Positions 10,405-21,724 of a DNA stretch of 64,000 nt are shown in pieces (position 1 is the first letter of the stretch; each line of letters opens with the position of its first letter). Below the pieces are notes generated by a model, which made no database searches, was not told the origin of the DNA, and was given only the letters and a program-made list of their open reading frames with translations. The translations under genes and the position numbers were made by a program. The DNA is from Dickeya aquatica. GTDB taxonomy: Bacteria > Pseudomonadota > Gammaproteobacteria > Enterobacterales > Enterobacteriaceae. The DNA lies in assembly GCF_900095885.1 (NCBI RefSeq), contig NZ_LT615367.1, positions 434,001-498,000 on the forward strand. Direction: 5' to 3'.

Positions 10405-10624
10405 AATGCATCCTGTCTGGTTTGCTTAACCCCTAAAGCCGCGTAGCAAAAGGCCCGGTATCTGATGATACGCTATGCCAAGGCTGCGTCGTCCTGAAGC
10501 CCGAAAAAACGAACCTCAGCATAGGGTAAAAAAGGTAAACGTATTGTCATCATTGTTACTGTTCATCATATACGCTTTAGCGCGCTTACCACAGCGGCTT
10601 GCAAGGGGTGAAGAGTTGGCGGCG

Positions 10625-11817
10625 TCACATTTTCTGCAATCTGTTGAAACCGGATTCCAAATCGGCGATCAGGTCATCGCTGTCTTCCAGCCCGATATGC
10701 AGACGAATCAGCGTACCGGTGAAATCGACGCCACCGGCCGGGCGAATCGAGGCTAAATCGTCGGGTTGGTTAGCCAGAATCAGCGACTCAAAACCACCCC
10801 ATGAATACGCCATACGGAAGTGGCTGAAGTGGTCAAGGTAGTTCGCCAGTTGCGAGGGGCTGAGTTTTTCCCGTAGCACAAACGAGAATAACCCGTTGCT
10901 GCCGCTGAAATCCCGGGTGAAAAACGCATGGCCTTTACAGCCCGGTAGTGCAGGATGCTTGACGACAGCCACTTCTGGGCGCTCTGCCAGCCAGTGAGCG
11001 ATACGCAGGCCATTTTCCTGATGCTGCTGCAAACGCACCCCAGAGTACGTAAGCCCCGGCTGGCCATATAGGCGCTATCGGCGTCAGCCATTTGCCCCAT
11101 CAGGTAGGATTGCTCGCGCAGTTGATCCCAGCAGCGGGCATTGGCGACCGCCGTGCCTAACATGGCATCGGAATGCCCGACAATATACTTGGTTGCCGAT
11201 TGAATCGAGATATCCACACCGAGCGCCAGCGGCCGGAACAGCACCCCTGCGGCCCAGGTATTGTCGATCATGATGATAATATCCGGGTTTACGCGGCGAA
11301 CGGCGGCGACAATGGCCGGAACGTCTTGCACTTCCATCGTGATGGAGCCGGGAGATTCGAGAAACACCACCCGGGTGTTGGGCTGAATGAGTGCCGCAAT
11401 CCCTTCGCCAACCATCGGGTCGAAAAAGGTGGTGCGGATGTTCATTTTACCCAGCACTTTGTTACAAAAATCCTGCGTGGGTTCGTAGGCGGAACCGGTA
11501 ACTAACAGGTGATCGCCTGCGCTAACAAATGAGGTGATGGCGTTGGCAATCGCGGCCGCGCCACAGGGGTAGAGCGCACAACCGGCACCGCCTTCCAGCT
11601 CGGTCATGGCATCTTGCAAGGCAAAGTGGGTCAGGGTGCCTCGGCGGCCATAGAACAGCCCCCCTTTGGCGCGGTTAATCGTGGCGTGTTTTTTTTCCTG
11701 CACACTGTCAAATACCAGAGAAGAGGCGCGTTGAATCACCGGGTTGACGGCCCCCTGGGTGACGCGCTTGCTGCGTCCGGCAGCCACCAGCGTGGTGGCT
11801 ATTTTCTTACTTGTCAT
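10625..11817 (-). pseudogene. metC: metC, cystathionine beta-lyase, interrupted by a -1 frameshift
   Basis: MetC cleaves cystathionine to homocysteine, pyruvate and ammonia using pyridoxal phosphate. The first 260 or so codons from ATG 11817 match MetC, including [16 protein letters not shown] and the PLP-lysine region [16 protein letters not shown]. After GLRTLG the frame breaks: the conserved continuation [18 protein letters not shown] is in another frame down to the stop at 10625. The break is at the CCCC run 11038-11041 (GGGG on the coding strand), where one more base would restore 397 residues (E. coli 395). All other family features are intact, so a sequencing error is likely; real inactivation is possible. 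Confidence 0.88.
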
Positions 11818-11955
11818 AAAGCAATCACCTGTCGCTAAAACATGTTTGGCACTTTTTCCTACGTTATCACGGCTGAGAGGGCGTTAGGGGGGCTTTTTCC
11901 GCCAGATGAAGAGGTCTCATGACCATCACCTGCTCGGGAGGGGAAATACGCAAAT

Positions 11956-11974
11956 AATAATGAGAACGACTATC
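11956..11974. promoter_or_regulatory. Putative Fur box upstream of exbB
   Basis: AATAATGAGAACGACTATC matches the 19-bp Fur consensus GATAATGATAATCATTATC at 14 positions by direct alignment. It lies about 87 bp before the exbB start, in the metC-exbB divergent gap. Fur control of exbB is established in E. coli. Confidence 0.7.
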
Positions 11975-12060
11975 AATTAATTCTGGGTTTGGTATCATTT
12001 TCGCCAGTGAAGGGCGATATAGCCCGAAGGGATAGCAGAGATAATTGGTGGAGGCACAGC

Positions 12061-12984
12061 GTGTATACGGCTGACAATAATACTAAACAACGGGTTTCTT
12101 CAGCCTGGCACAAGCCCGGCAGCGTGTTTCGGGCAGCGGCCGGGCGGCTTGTGGTCTTGACGCTGTCAATCGTTATGGCAGGGCACGCGCTGGCGGCACC
12201 GGCTTCGCTACCGCTGGCCACTGGCAGCGCGACCCCCGCAACGACTGCTGTAGCCGGTAATATGATGCGTACCGATTTATCTGTCTGGGGAATGTACCAG
12301 CATGCTGATGTGGTGGTTAAGGCCGTCATGATTGGGCTGCTGCTGGCATCGGTCGTCACCTGGGCGATTTTCTTCAGTAAAAGTCTCAGCCTGATGACGG
12401 CGAAAAAACGTATTCGCCGCGAATATCAGGCACTCAGTGAAGCCCGCACGCTGGATGATGCCACGGATATTGCCGGGGTGTTTACGCCGGGCAGTGTGAC
12501 GCTGCAATTGCTGGCCAATGCCCGTAACGAGCAAGAGCTATCCGCCCGTTCCGATGACAACGCTGGTATTAAAGAGCGCACCGCTTTTCGTCTCGAACGT
12601 CAGGTCGCGGCGACCGGGCGTCAGATGGGGCGTGGTACCGGCTATCTGGCAACCGTTGGGGCCATCGCGCCGTTTATCGGTTTGTTCGGTACAGTGTGGG
12701 GCATCATGAACAGTTTTATCGGTATCGCCCAGTCGCAGACCACCAATCTGGCGGTTGTGGCTCCGGGTATTGCCGAAGCGTTGCTGGCCACCGCTATCGG
12801 TCTGGTCGCGGCTATCCCGGCGGTGGTTATCTACAACGTATTTGCGCGCTGGACTGCCAGTTATAAGGCTGTCGTGAGTGATGTGGCGGCCCAGGTACTG
12901 TTGCTGCAAAGCCGTGATTTGGATATCGCCGCCAGCAATGGCGCTCGTGTGAGCACGCCTGCCCACACGCTGCGGGTAGGGTAA
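12061..12984 (+). CDS. exbB: ExbB, TonB-system proton-channel subunit
   Basis: The inner-membrane motor protein that, with ExbD, uses the proton gradient to energise TonB-dependent outer-membrane transport. The GTG start at 12061 has GGAGG seven bases upstream and yields 307 residues; an ATG at 11989 would extend it by 24 codons but lacks a good ribosome site. Compared with E. coli ExbB (244) the N-terminus is longer and contains a cleavable-looking signal (VVLTLSIVMAGHALAAPA) before the three-helix core (DVVVKAVMIGLLLASVVTW; GAIAPFIGLFGTVWGIMNSF; LLATAIGLVAAIPAVVIYN). Long ExbBs with a signal peptide are known in other proteobacteria. exbD follows after 4 bp. Confidence 0.93.
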   Translation: MYTADNNTKQRVSSAWHKPGSVFRAAAGRLVVLTLSIVMAGHALAAPASLPLATGSATPATTAVAGNMMRTDLSVWGMYQHADVVVKAVMIGLLLASVVTWAIFFSKSLSLMTAKKRIRREYQALSEARTLDDATDIAGVFTPGSVTLQLLANARNEQELSARSDDNAGIKERTAFRLERQVAATGRQMGRGTGYLATVGAIAPFIGLFGTVWGIMNSFIGIAQSQTTNLAVVAPGIAEALLATAIGLVAAIPAVVIYNVFARWTASYKAVVSDVAAQVLLLQSRDLDIAASNGARVSTPAHTLRVG

Positions 12985-12988
12985 CGCG

Positions 12989-13408
12989 ATGGCGATGCAT
13001 TTGAATGACGGGCAGAGTGAAAACGGCGAAATGCATGATATCAACGTCACGCCGTTTATTGATGTCATGCTGGTGCTGTTGATTATCTTTATGGTGGCGG
13101 CACCGCTGGCAACGGTGGATGTGCGTGTGAATTTGCCCGCTTCCAGCGCCACTCCCCAGCCGCGCCCGGAAAAGCCGGTGTTCCTGACGGTAAAAGCCGA
13201 TAAGCAGCTTTACCTGGGAGAAGATCCCGTCAGTGAAGCATTGCTGCCCCAGGCGCTGGCGGCCAAAACGCAGGGTAATAAAGACACTACGGTGTTTTTT
13301 CAGGCGGATAAAAGCGTCGATTATGAAACCCTGATGCGGGTGATGGACTCACTGCGTGAGGCGGGCTATCTCAAAATCGGCCTGATGGGCTCAGAGAAAG
13401 TACGCTGA
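12989..13408 (+). CDS. exbD: ExbD, TonB-system proton-channel subunit
   Basis: A single-span inner-membrane protein with a periplasmic domain, partner of ExbB. It has 139 residues (E. coli 141). The transmembrane helix DVMLVLLIIFMVAAPLA contains the essential Asp of FIDVMLVLL. The N-terminal GEMHDINVTPFID and C-terminal DYETLMRVMDSLREAGYLKIGL match the family closely. It is co-transcribed with exbB and followed by a strong terminator. Confidence 0.96.
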   Translation: MAMHLNDGQSENGEMHDINVTPFIDVMLVLLIIFMVAAPLATVDVRVNLPASSATPQPRPEKPVFLTVKADKQLYLGEDPVSEALLPQALAAKTQGNKDTTVFFQADKSVDYETLMRVMDSLREAGYLKIGLMGSEKVR

Positions 13409-13500
13409 AGTGTACGGCTCCCGGCGCGGTCGATAACCCCAGCCGTTTTTTGATGCTATAACAGCTTGCGCCTTGCATTTAATCGGGGGCGTGAGGCGAA

Positions 13501-13527
13501 CCACCGCCAGCGGCGGTGGTTTTTTTA
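13501..13527 (+). terminator. Rho-independent terminator after exbD
   Basis: CCACCGCC (13501-13508) pairs with GGCGGTGG (13512-13519) around a 3-nt loop, followed by a run of seven or more T. It closes exbBD and faces the convergent scrR end. Confidence 0.9.
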
Positions 13528-13569
13528 TCCATGGGAGGTGCGAACTGAGGTTAGGCTTGGCCGCGCAAC

Positions 13570-14589
13570 TCAGTCATGCAAACCAGGGTGACGCCAGTGC
13601 AGACGTGTGGGCACATAGACCCGGCTCTCGGCCAGTGGCTGCCCGGCGATAAGCTGATTTATCATCTCGAAACTGCTGCGCGCCAGCGTTTCGCAATCCT
13701 GTGCGACGGTGTCGATTTTCATTGGCAGGCAGTCAAACAGATAGTGATCGTCAAAGCTGCACAACCGCATATCGCAATCCATCAGGTTGTGCTGGTTGAG
13801 GTAGCGCAATACCCCTTCGAGTAAGCCACAGGCGGCGGTAAACAGTGCTTTGGGCGGTCGCCCCAGTCTGGCACACAGTTGCGCAAACATCTCATAACCG
13901 GCGCTGGAGTGGTAACTGCCGTGAATAATCCACTCGGCCGGGCAGGCGAGCCCGGCGCGTTGCAGCCCGAGCTGAAAACCGGCCAGACGGTCACGGGTCG
14001 GCGAGATTCGCGCCTGGCCACCGATGAAATAGAATTCATCCGGGTGGTGGCGCGCGATATTTTCCACCAGCGTTGCGGTTGACTCCACCGCCTCAGACAC
14101 CACCATCGGCAGCGTGGATTCACCGATAACCCGGTCAAACTGCAATACCGGTAATTGCTGGTTGATTTTCTGATATTCGACGTCGCTTAACATGCTGGAG
14201 GCGACTATCAACCCATCCACCTGCCGCTGGATAAGGCTATTGACGGCCATCATTTCCTGCGCGGCATTTTCATCGGTACAGGCTATCAGCAACTGTAACC
14301 CGGCTTCCCGGCACAGGCACTCCAGTTCACGCGAGATCACGGCAAAACCGTAGTTCGTCATCTCAGGCACCACCAGCCCCAGCGTATTACTGCGGCTTGA
14401 GCGCAGGGAGCGGGCATGAATGCTGGGCTGGTAACGTTGCTGTTGTGCAAGGGCCAGCACCCGGTCGCGGGTTTCATCCGACACGCGGAACTCTTTGCTG
14501 CGGCCATTAAGTACCAGACTGGCAGTGGATTTTGAGACCCCTGCCAGCCTGGCGATGTCGCTGATTGTGACGCGTTTGGTTGGTTTCAC
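13570..14589 (-). CDS. scrR: ScrR, LacI-family sucrose repressor
   Basis: Represses the sucrose genes; fructose or fructose-1-phosphate is the known inducer in the family. The 339-residue protein starts [34 protein letters not shown], a LacI-type helix-turn-helix and hinge, followed by a periplasmic-binding-protein-like effector domain ([42 protein letters not shown]). It begins 50 bp after the scrB stop and is last in the leftward scrKYABR order, as in the pUR400/Klebsiella regulons. Confidence 0.94.
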   Translation of the reverse strand: MKPTKRVTISDIARLAGVSKSTASLVLNGRSKEFRVSDETRDRVLALAQQQRYQPSIHARSLRSSRSNTLGLVVPEMTNYGFAVISRELECLCREAGLQLLIACTDENAAQEMMAVNSLIQRQVDGLIVASSMLSDVEYQKINQQLPVLQFDRVIGESTLPMVVSEAVESTATLVENIARHHPDEFYFIGGQARISPTRDRLAGFQLGLQRAGLACPAEWIIHGSYHSSAGYEMFAQLCARLGRPPKALFTAACGLLEGVLRYLNQHNLMDCDMRLCSFDDHYLFDCLPMKIDTVAQDCETLARSSFEMINQLIAGQPLAESRVYVPTRLHWRHPGLHD

Positions 14590-14639
14590 CGTGATATCTT
14601 AAGAGCGTGATACGCCGTCAATGGCATAAAAAAGGAGTC

Positions 14640-16061
14640 CTATTCTATCACGCACGGGGCTAACAACCAGTGCCGCAGCGTGATACGCCCCGAACCACTG
14701 AAGCTTGCGGTGGCGTCACTGTCGGGAAAATAGCGTGATGACATCACGCCTTTGCCGTGATTGATGAAAATTTCTATGCTGGAGCGGTCGCATAAAATGT
14801 GCAGATGGTGCAGCGGGCCATCATGCCAGTAGCGGTGTTCCGGTTCATGAGTACGCCGGTTACGGCGGCTTAACGTCAGGCGCTCACCGTCCCAGCACAG
14901 CACCATGAGCCCGGCAAAATGAATCTGGAATTCGCCCTGTGTTTCCAGCGTCAGCTCTGCGCTGCTTATCGGCAGCACCGGTGCGTAATCAGCCACGCCT
15001 TGCCACAAGTGTTCTGACTGGCGCAGGTTTTGCAGTTCCCGAGCCGGTTGCTGATAAAGTTTGCCGTCGTGCAGCGTAAGCTCACGCGGGCAGGTCATGG
15101 TGTGGATCCAGCCGTGGGTAATCGTAGGCTGGAAAAATTCATCCTGATCCGGCACACCCATCCAGCCAAACAGCAATCTTCTGCCCTTTTCATCACAGGT
15201 GGTTTGCGGGGCATAAAATTCAAACCCCACATCCAGTTCATGAAATGCCTGATGGTTAAAACGCGCCGCGGTGTAATCGAGCGTGCCGACGAAATAACCA
15301 GACTGATGCGTGTTGAGATAGCGCTCCTCTTCGGCAGGAAGTCCCTGCGGGCAGCAGAGCAGCACCTCGGCATCGCCCAGTGTGAACAGGTCCGGGCATT
15401 CCCACATGTAGCCGAAATCCCCCAGTCCGTTGAGCCGCGAACCGGCAATCTCTCCCAGCCGTTGCCAGTCGCGCAGATCCGGTGAGCGATAGAGCAGGAT
15501 TTTACCCTGTAAATCGAGGTCTTGTGCGCCGAGCACCATGTACCAGTGGCCCTGATGCTGCCAGACCTTCGGGTCACGCACATGGCCGGTATAGCCTTGC
15601 GGCAGCGACAACACCGGGCCGGTTTTGTCAAACTCACCTTCCGGGTTGGCATAGGCCAGGCACTGATAAGCGGTACGCGAGCCATCGTCATACTTCACAT
15701 TGCCGGTATATATCAGCGCCAGCCGGTCGTTATCGACCACCGCAGAGCCAGAGTAGCAGCCGTGGCTTTCATAGCTCTCGGCAGGCACCAGCGCCACGGG
15801 TTCGTGACGCCAGTGCACCAGATCCGCCGAGCTCCAGTGCCCCCAGAACTTGGCTCCGTGGGCGCAGGCCTGCGGGTTCCACTGATAAAACAGATGGTAA
15901 CGTCCTTTATGCTGCACAAAGCCGTTAGGGTCATTCATCAGCCCGACCAACGGCGACAGGTGCCACTGCGGCCGATGCGGATCATACGACTGCCGCAATG
16001 GCCCGGACATCAGCGAGTACGCCATGCGTTTTAACAGGTGGATTTCCTTCATGTGATGCAT
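14640..16061 (-). CDS. scrB: ScrB, sucrose-6-phosphate hydrolase (invertase, GH32)
   Basis: Hydrolyses sucrose-6-phosphate, made by the PTS during uptake, to glucose-6-phosphate and fructose. The 473-residue protein has the GH32 triad: nucleophile Asp in GLMNDPNGF, the RDP motif in HVRDPKVW and the acid/base Glu in WECPDLF. A C-terminal beta-sandwich domain follows. The gap after the scrA stop is 4 bp with AGGAA overlapping it, indicating translational coupling; an internal Met at codon 4 is an alternative start. Confidence 0.95.
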   Translation of the reverse strand: MHHMKEIHLLKRMAYSLMSGPLRQSYDPHRPQWHLSPLVGLMNDPNGFVQHKGRYHLFYQWNPQACAHGAKFWGHWSSADLVHWRHEPVALVPAESYESHGCYSGSAVVDNDRLALIYTGNVKYDDGSRTAYQCLAYANPEGEFDKTGPVLSLPQGYTGHVRDPKVWQHQGHWYMVLGAQDLDLQGKILLYRSPDLRDWQRLGEIAGSRLNGLGDFGYMWECPDLFTLGDAEVLLCCPQGLPAEEERYLNTHQSGYFVGTLDYTAARFNHQAFHELDVGFEFYAPQTTCDEKGRRLLFGWMGVPDQDEFFQPTITHGWIHTMTCPRELTLHDGKLYQQPARELQNLRQSEHLWQGVADYAPVLPISSAELTLETQGEFQIHFAGLMVLCWDGERLTLSRRNRRTHEPEHRYWHDGPLHHLHILCDRSSIEIFINHGKGVMSSRYFPDSDATASFSGSGRITLRHWLLAPCVIE

Positions 16062-16065
16062 TTTC

Positions 16066-17436
16066 CTATGCGTTGTCCGTCTTATATTTCAACAACAGCG
16101 AGAGTACAAAGGCGCTGCCAAAAGCGATCACCATACCAATCAGGTAATTCAGTAGCGAACCGGCCTGCACAATCGCCAGCCCCGGAAAACCGGTCAGGCC
16201 CACAGCCGTCATGTTGACATGGTTAGCGACCACCCAGGCTCCGCCGAGCGCACCACCGGTCAGCGCTGCCAAAAACGGTTTGATAAAGCGCAGGTTGATA
16301 CCGAAAATGGCCGCTTCGGTGATGCCCAGCAGGCAAGAGAGTGCAGATGGCACGGCAATAGCGCGGATTTTGCTGTCTTTCGTTTTGAAATACACCGCCA
16401 GACACGCGCCGCCCTGTGCCACATTCGCCATGGCCCAGATAGGCAGCAGGAAATTCACGCCAATCGATGGATTACCCAACAGCCCGGCTTCAATAGCATG
16501 AAAACTGTGGTGAACACCGGTAATGACGATGGCGGAATACAGGCCGCCAAACAGCAACCCCGCCAGCCAACCTGCGTGGCTTATCAGTGAACTGAGCACC
16601 AATGAGATGCCATCGCCCAGCATGCGTCCGGCCGGGCCAATCACCAGCATGGCAACGAAACCGGAAATAATCACGGTCAAAAAAGGCGTGACAATGATAT
16701 CCAGCGCGTTTGGCACCATGCGGCGCAGCCGCTTTTCCACCAGGCTCATGAACCAGACGGCCAGCAGCACCGGGAATACTGTGCCCTGATAGCCTATCAT
16801 CGCGAATTCCAGACCGAACAAATGCATGGTCTTGAAACCGCCGGCCACGCCCCAGGCGTTAGTGAGCGCCGGGTGAGTGAGAATGCCGCCCAGCGTTGCG
16901 CCCAGATAGGGGTTGCCGCCAAATTCGCGCGCCGCCGTAAAACCAATCAGGACGGGCAGAATGATAAACGCCGCAGAGCTGAACATGTCCAGCATCACGA
17001 AAATGGCGCTACCGGCATCGACCCAGCCATAGGTCTTGATCATACCCAGCAGGCCCATCAGCAGCCCGGAGGCCACAATCGCCGGAATAATCGGCACGAA
17101 AATGTTGGACAATAACCGGGCTAACCGCTGGAGCGGATTGAGTTTTTGCGCGGCCAGCGTCGCGGTATCACGGGTGCTGGCTTCGGTGATACCGGCGACC
17201 TGAATAAATTCCGCATACACTTTGTTCACCAGGCCTGAGCCAAAGATTATCTGCATCTGGCCCGCATTCTGGAAACACCCTTTTACGCCGTCAACCTTTT
17301 CGATAGCGGCTTTATCCGCCAGCCCGTCATCGTTTAGCACCAGGCGCAAGCGAGTGGCGCAGTGGGCGGCGCTGGCGATATTGTCCTTACCACCCAGTAA
17401 CGGGAGCAGGGAGGCCGCAGTGGCACGAATATCCAT
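16066..17436 (-). CDS. scrA: ScrA, sucrose-specific PTS enzyme IIBC
   Basis: Inner-membrane permease that transports and phosphorylates sucrose. The start at 17436 (MDIRATAASLLPLLGGKDNI) has a GAGGA site and gives 456 residues, the Klebsiella ScrA length. The IIB domain has the phospho-cysteine in AAHCATRLRLVL. The IIC domain (from about residue 100) has about ten membrane segments and the conserved GVHHSFHAIEAGL and GITEAAIFGI motifs. No IIA domain is fused, so it should use the glucose IIA (Crr), as known for ScrA. Confidence 0.95.
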   Translation of the reverse strand: MDIRATAASLLPLLGGKDNIASAAHCATRLRLVLNDDGLADKAAIEKVDGVKGCFQNAGQMQIIFGSGLVNKVYAEFIQVAGITEASTRDTATLAAQKLNPLQRLARLLSNIFVPIIPAIVASGLLMGLLGMIKTYGWVDAGSAIFVMLDMFSSAAFIILPVLIGFTAAREFGGNPYLGATLGGILTHPALTNAWGVAGGFKTMHLFGLEFAMIGYQGTVFPVLLAVWFMSLVEKRLRRMVPNALDIIVTPFLTVIISGFVAMLVIGPAGRMLGDGISLVLSSLISHAGWLAGLLFGGLYSAIVITGVHHSFHAIEAGLLGNPSIGVNFLLPIWAMANVAQGGACLAVYFKTKDSKIRAIAVPSALSCLLGITEAAIFGINLRFIKPFLAALTGGALGGAWVVANHVNMTAVGLTGFPGLAIVQAGSLLNYLIGMVIAFGSAFVLSLLLKYKTDNA

Positions 17437-17508
17437 ACTATTCCTCATTATCAATAACCGATGGGCATATGTCCGTCACCGTCTGGCGGTGACGGGCCCC
17501 GTTAATGG

Positions 17509-20233
<2,725 letters not shown>

Positions 20234-20255
20234 GATGGCTCTCTTTTTCAGAATG

Positions 20256-20297
20256 ACTAAACTGTTTGCTAACATAGAAGAAACGGTTTAGCTAATC
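20256..20297. promoter_or_regulatory. Two ScrR-type operators upstream of scrK
   Basis: ACTAAACTGTTTGCTAAC (20256-20273) and GAAACGGTTTAGCTAATC (20280-20297) share a TTTAGC/GCTAA-type half site with the scrY operator. They lie 23-64 bp upstream of scrK, where a repressor would block initiation. Confidence 0.65.
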
Positions 20298-20500
20298 AAC
20301 TTAATGATGCGCTAAAGTAGGGCCAGGAGCGTTATGAGCAGGATGTCCGGCAGGCTTTATCAGTCCGGTAGATAAAACGGAAGTGTATTTGCGTTCAATA
20401 AACCCGCGCCATACTGAAATCGGGTACGGGTTTATCAACGTTGATCGTAGGGTGGTTTTCTACTTAACAAGAGTTGTGCAGTATGAGTACACCACGCTAT

Positions 20501-21715
20501 TTAGGTCGCTTGAGGAGCGTCCGGTTTCGCTTCAGGTAACATCATTCTTTTATATAGAAGAAATCCTGCCCCTGAGGAAATAACAATGCTAATAGCCATC
20601 AAGAGATAAACAAACTGTGTTGAATCACCTGCGATATATAAGATAAGACCTATAATGGGAAGCACTGACTGGTTTAATAAAACGATCAATGACGATGTAC
20701 TGGCGAACATGCTCGGATTGATAACTTCAATACGAATCATGCGACAAATATTTCCGGTGAAAACTTTACCTATTATTGATAAAGCATAACAACCAATAAA
20801 GACGATAAACGATTCCTTAAATGCTATCAATGATATTGAGCTGGAAGCGATAATCATAATAGCAAGTAGTAAAAGCGCCTTCCTGCCGAGGAGTGGTCTT
20901 AAATAACTATAACAATACGTACCCAAAACCCCGCAGAGACCAGCGGCAACATCTATCAAACCGAAGTATTTGACGGGAAGGTTCATTCCTCTTTCAATTA
21001 AGGCTGCGCCGCTTGATTCAACCAACCCATCAAACATGTTATTACCTACGGCTAAGAAAACAGAAAAGATGAGTATTGGCGTCGAAAGAAGATAAAGTGC
21101 ACAGTCTTTTATGCCGTTTCCACGGTCATTTTTCTCGGCAGCATGTTGTTTTATCTCAGTAGCTGAAGTGCCGAGATCTTTCTTCTCAAGGGAAAAGAAA
21201 ATTGCGTTCATGATATAAAATACGCAGGGTAATATGAGTGCTATTTTAAATCCATACTCAATGAGTAACATACCCATCAACGGGCCGACTATCATGCCTA
21301 AAAAATCCATTCTTGAAATCAGGTTGGCGTGATGATCTTTAGTCTTACTGAGTGATGATACTAATTTTTCGTATGTGATAATCGTTTGGGAATTACCGAT
21401 GGATATGATGCTCCCAATGATTCCAAATGAGATTGCTATCATCAAATTGGATGAGAATTCCGTCAGTGCCAGAAAAATGCACCCTGCTGATTTAATGACA
21501 TCAGACATGATGGATAATGGGCGAATACCCAGTTTATCAATAAATGTCCCGACTAATGGAATAATAATTACTCTCGGCAACCACCATAGGGCATATGATA
21601 GTCCTGAGTATCCAATACTTCCGGTAAGTTGATAGACAATAACGGGAGTCAGAAAAACCATTAGTCCATCTGCTGTTAAAACTAAAAACAACATAAAAAA
21701 GAATGGGACGTTCAT
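20501..21715 (-). CDS. MFS transporter, drug/siderophore-exporter type
   Basis: A 404-residue protein with about twelve hydrophobic segments and an MFS fold. The first half carries a cytoplasmic-loop motif resembling MFS motif A (VGTFIDKLGIRPLSIMSD), and a hydrophilic central loop (EKKDLGTSATEIKQHAAEKNDRG) separates the halves. No substrate can be assigned. It is the last of three genes read leftward, starting 9 bp after the cupin gene, so co-expression is likely and export of a product made by the cassette is plausible. The DNA is distinctly more AT-rich than the flanking scr and cas genes, suggesting recent acquisition. It ends about 200 bp from the scrK operators. Confidence 0.8.
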   Translation of the reverse strand: MNVPFFFMLFLVLTADGLMVFLTPVIVYQLTGSIGYSGLSYALWWLPRVIIIPLVGTFIDKLGIRPLSIMSDVIKSAGCIFLALTEFSSNLMIAISFGIIGSIISIGNSQTIITYEKLVSSLSKTKDHHANLISRMDFLGMIVGPLMGMLLIEYGFKIALILPCVFYIMNAIFFSLEKKDLGTSATEIKQHAAEKNDRGNGIKDCALYLLSTPILIFSVFLAVGNNMFDGLVESSGAALIERGMNLPVKYFGLIDVAAGLCGVLGTYCYSYLRPLLGRKALLLLAIMIIASSSISLIAFKESFIVFIGCYALSIIGKVFTGNICRMIRIEVINPSMFASTSSLIVLLNQSVLPIIGLILYIAGDSTQFVYLLMAISIVISSGAGFLLYKRMMLPEAKPDAPQAT

Positions 21716-21724
21716 AAGTGACCT

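Noticed and set aside
10475..10841. Rightward frames overlapping the 3' end of metC, considered as a small gene.
   Set aside because: They are antisense to the conserved, frame-shifted C-terminus of metC.
20383..20583. A rightward frame encodes YTTLFRS, the peptide produced when an Illumina adapter is translated.
   Set aside because: The DNA here (TACACCACGCTATTTAGGTCG region) differs from the adapter at several positions, so the peptide match is coincidence, not contamination. The frame itself has no gene support.
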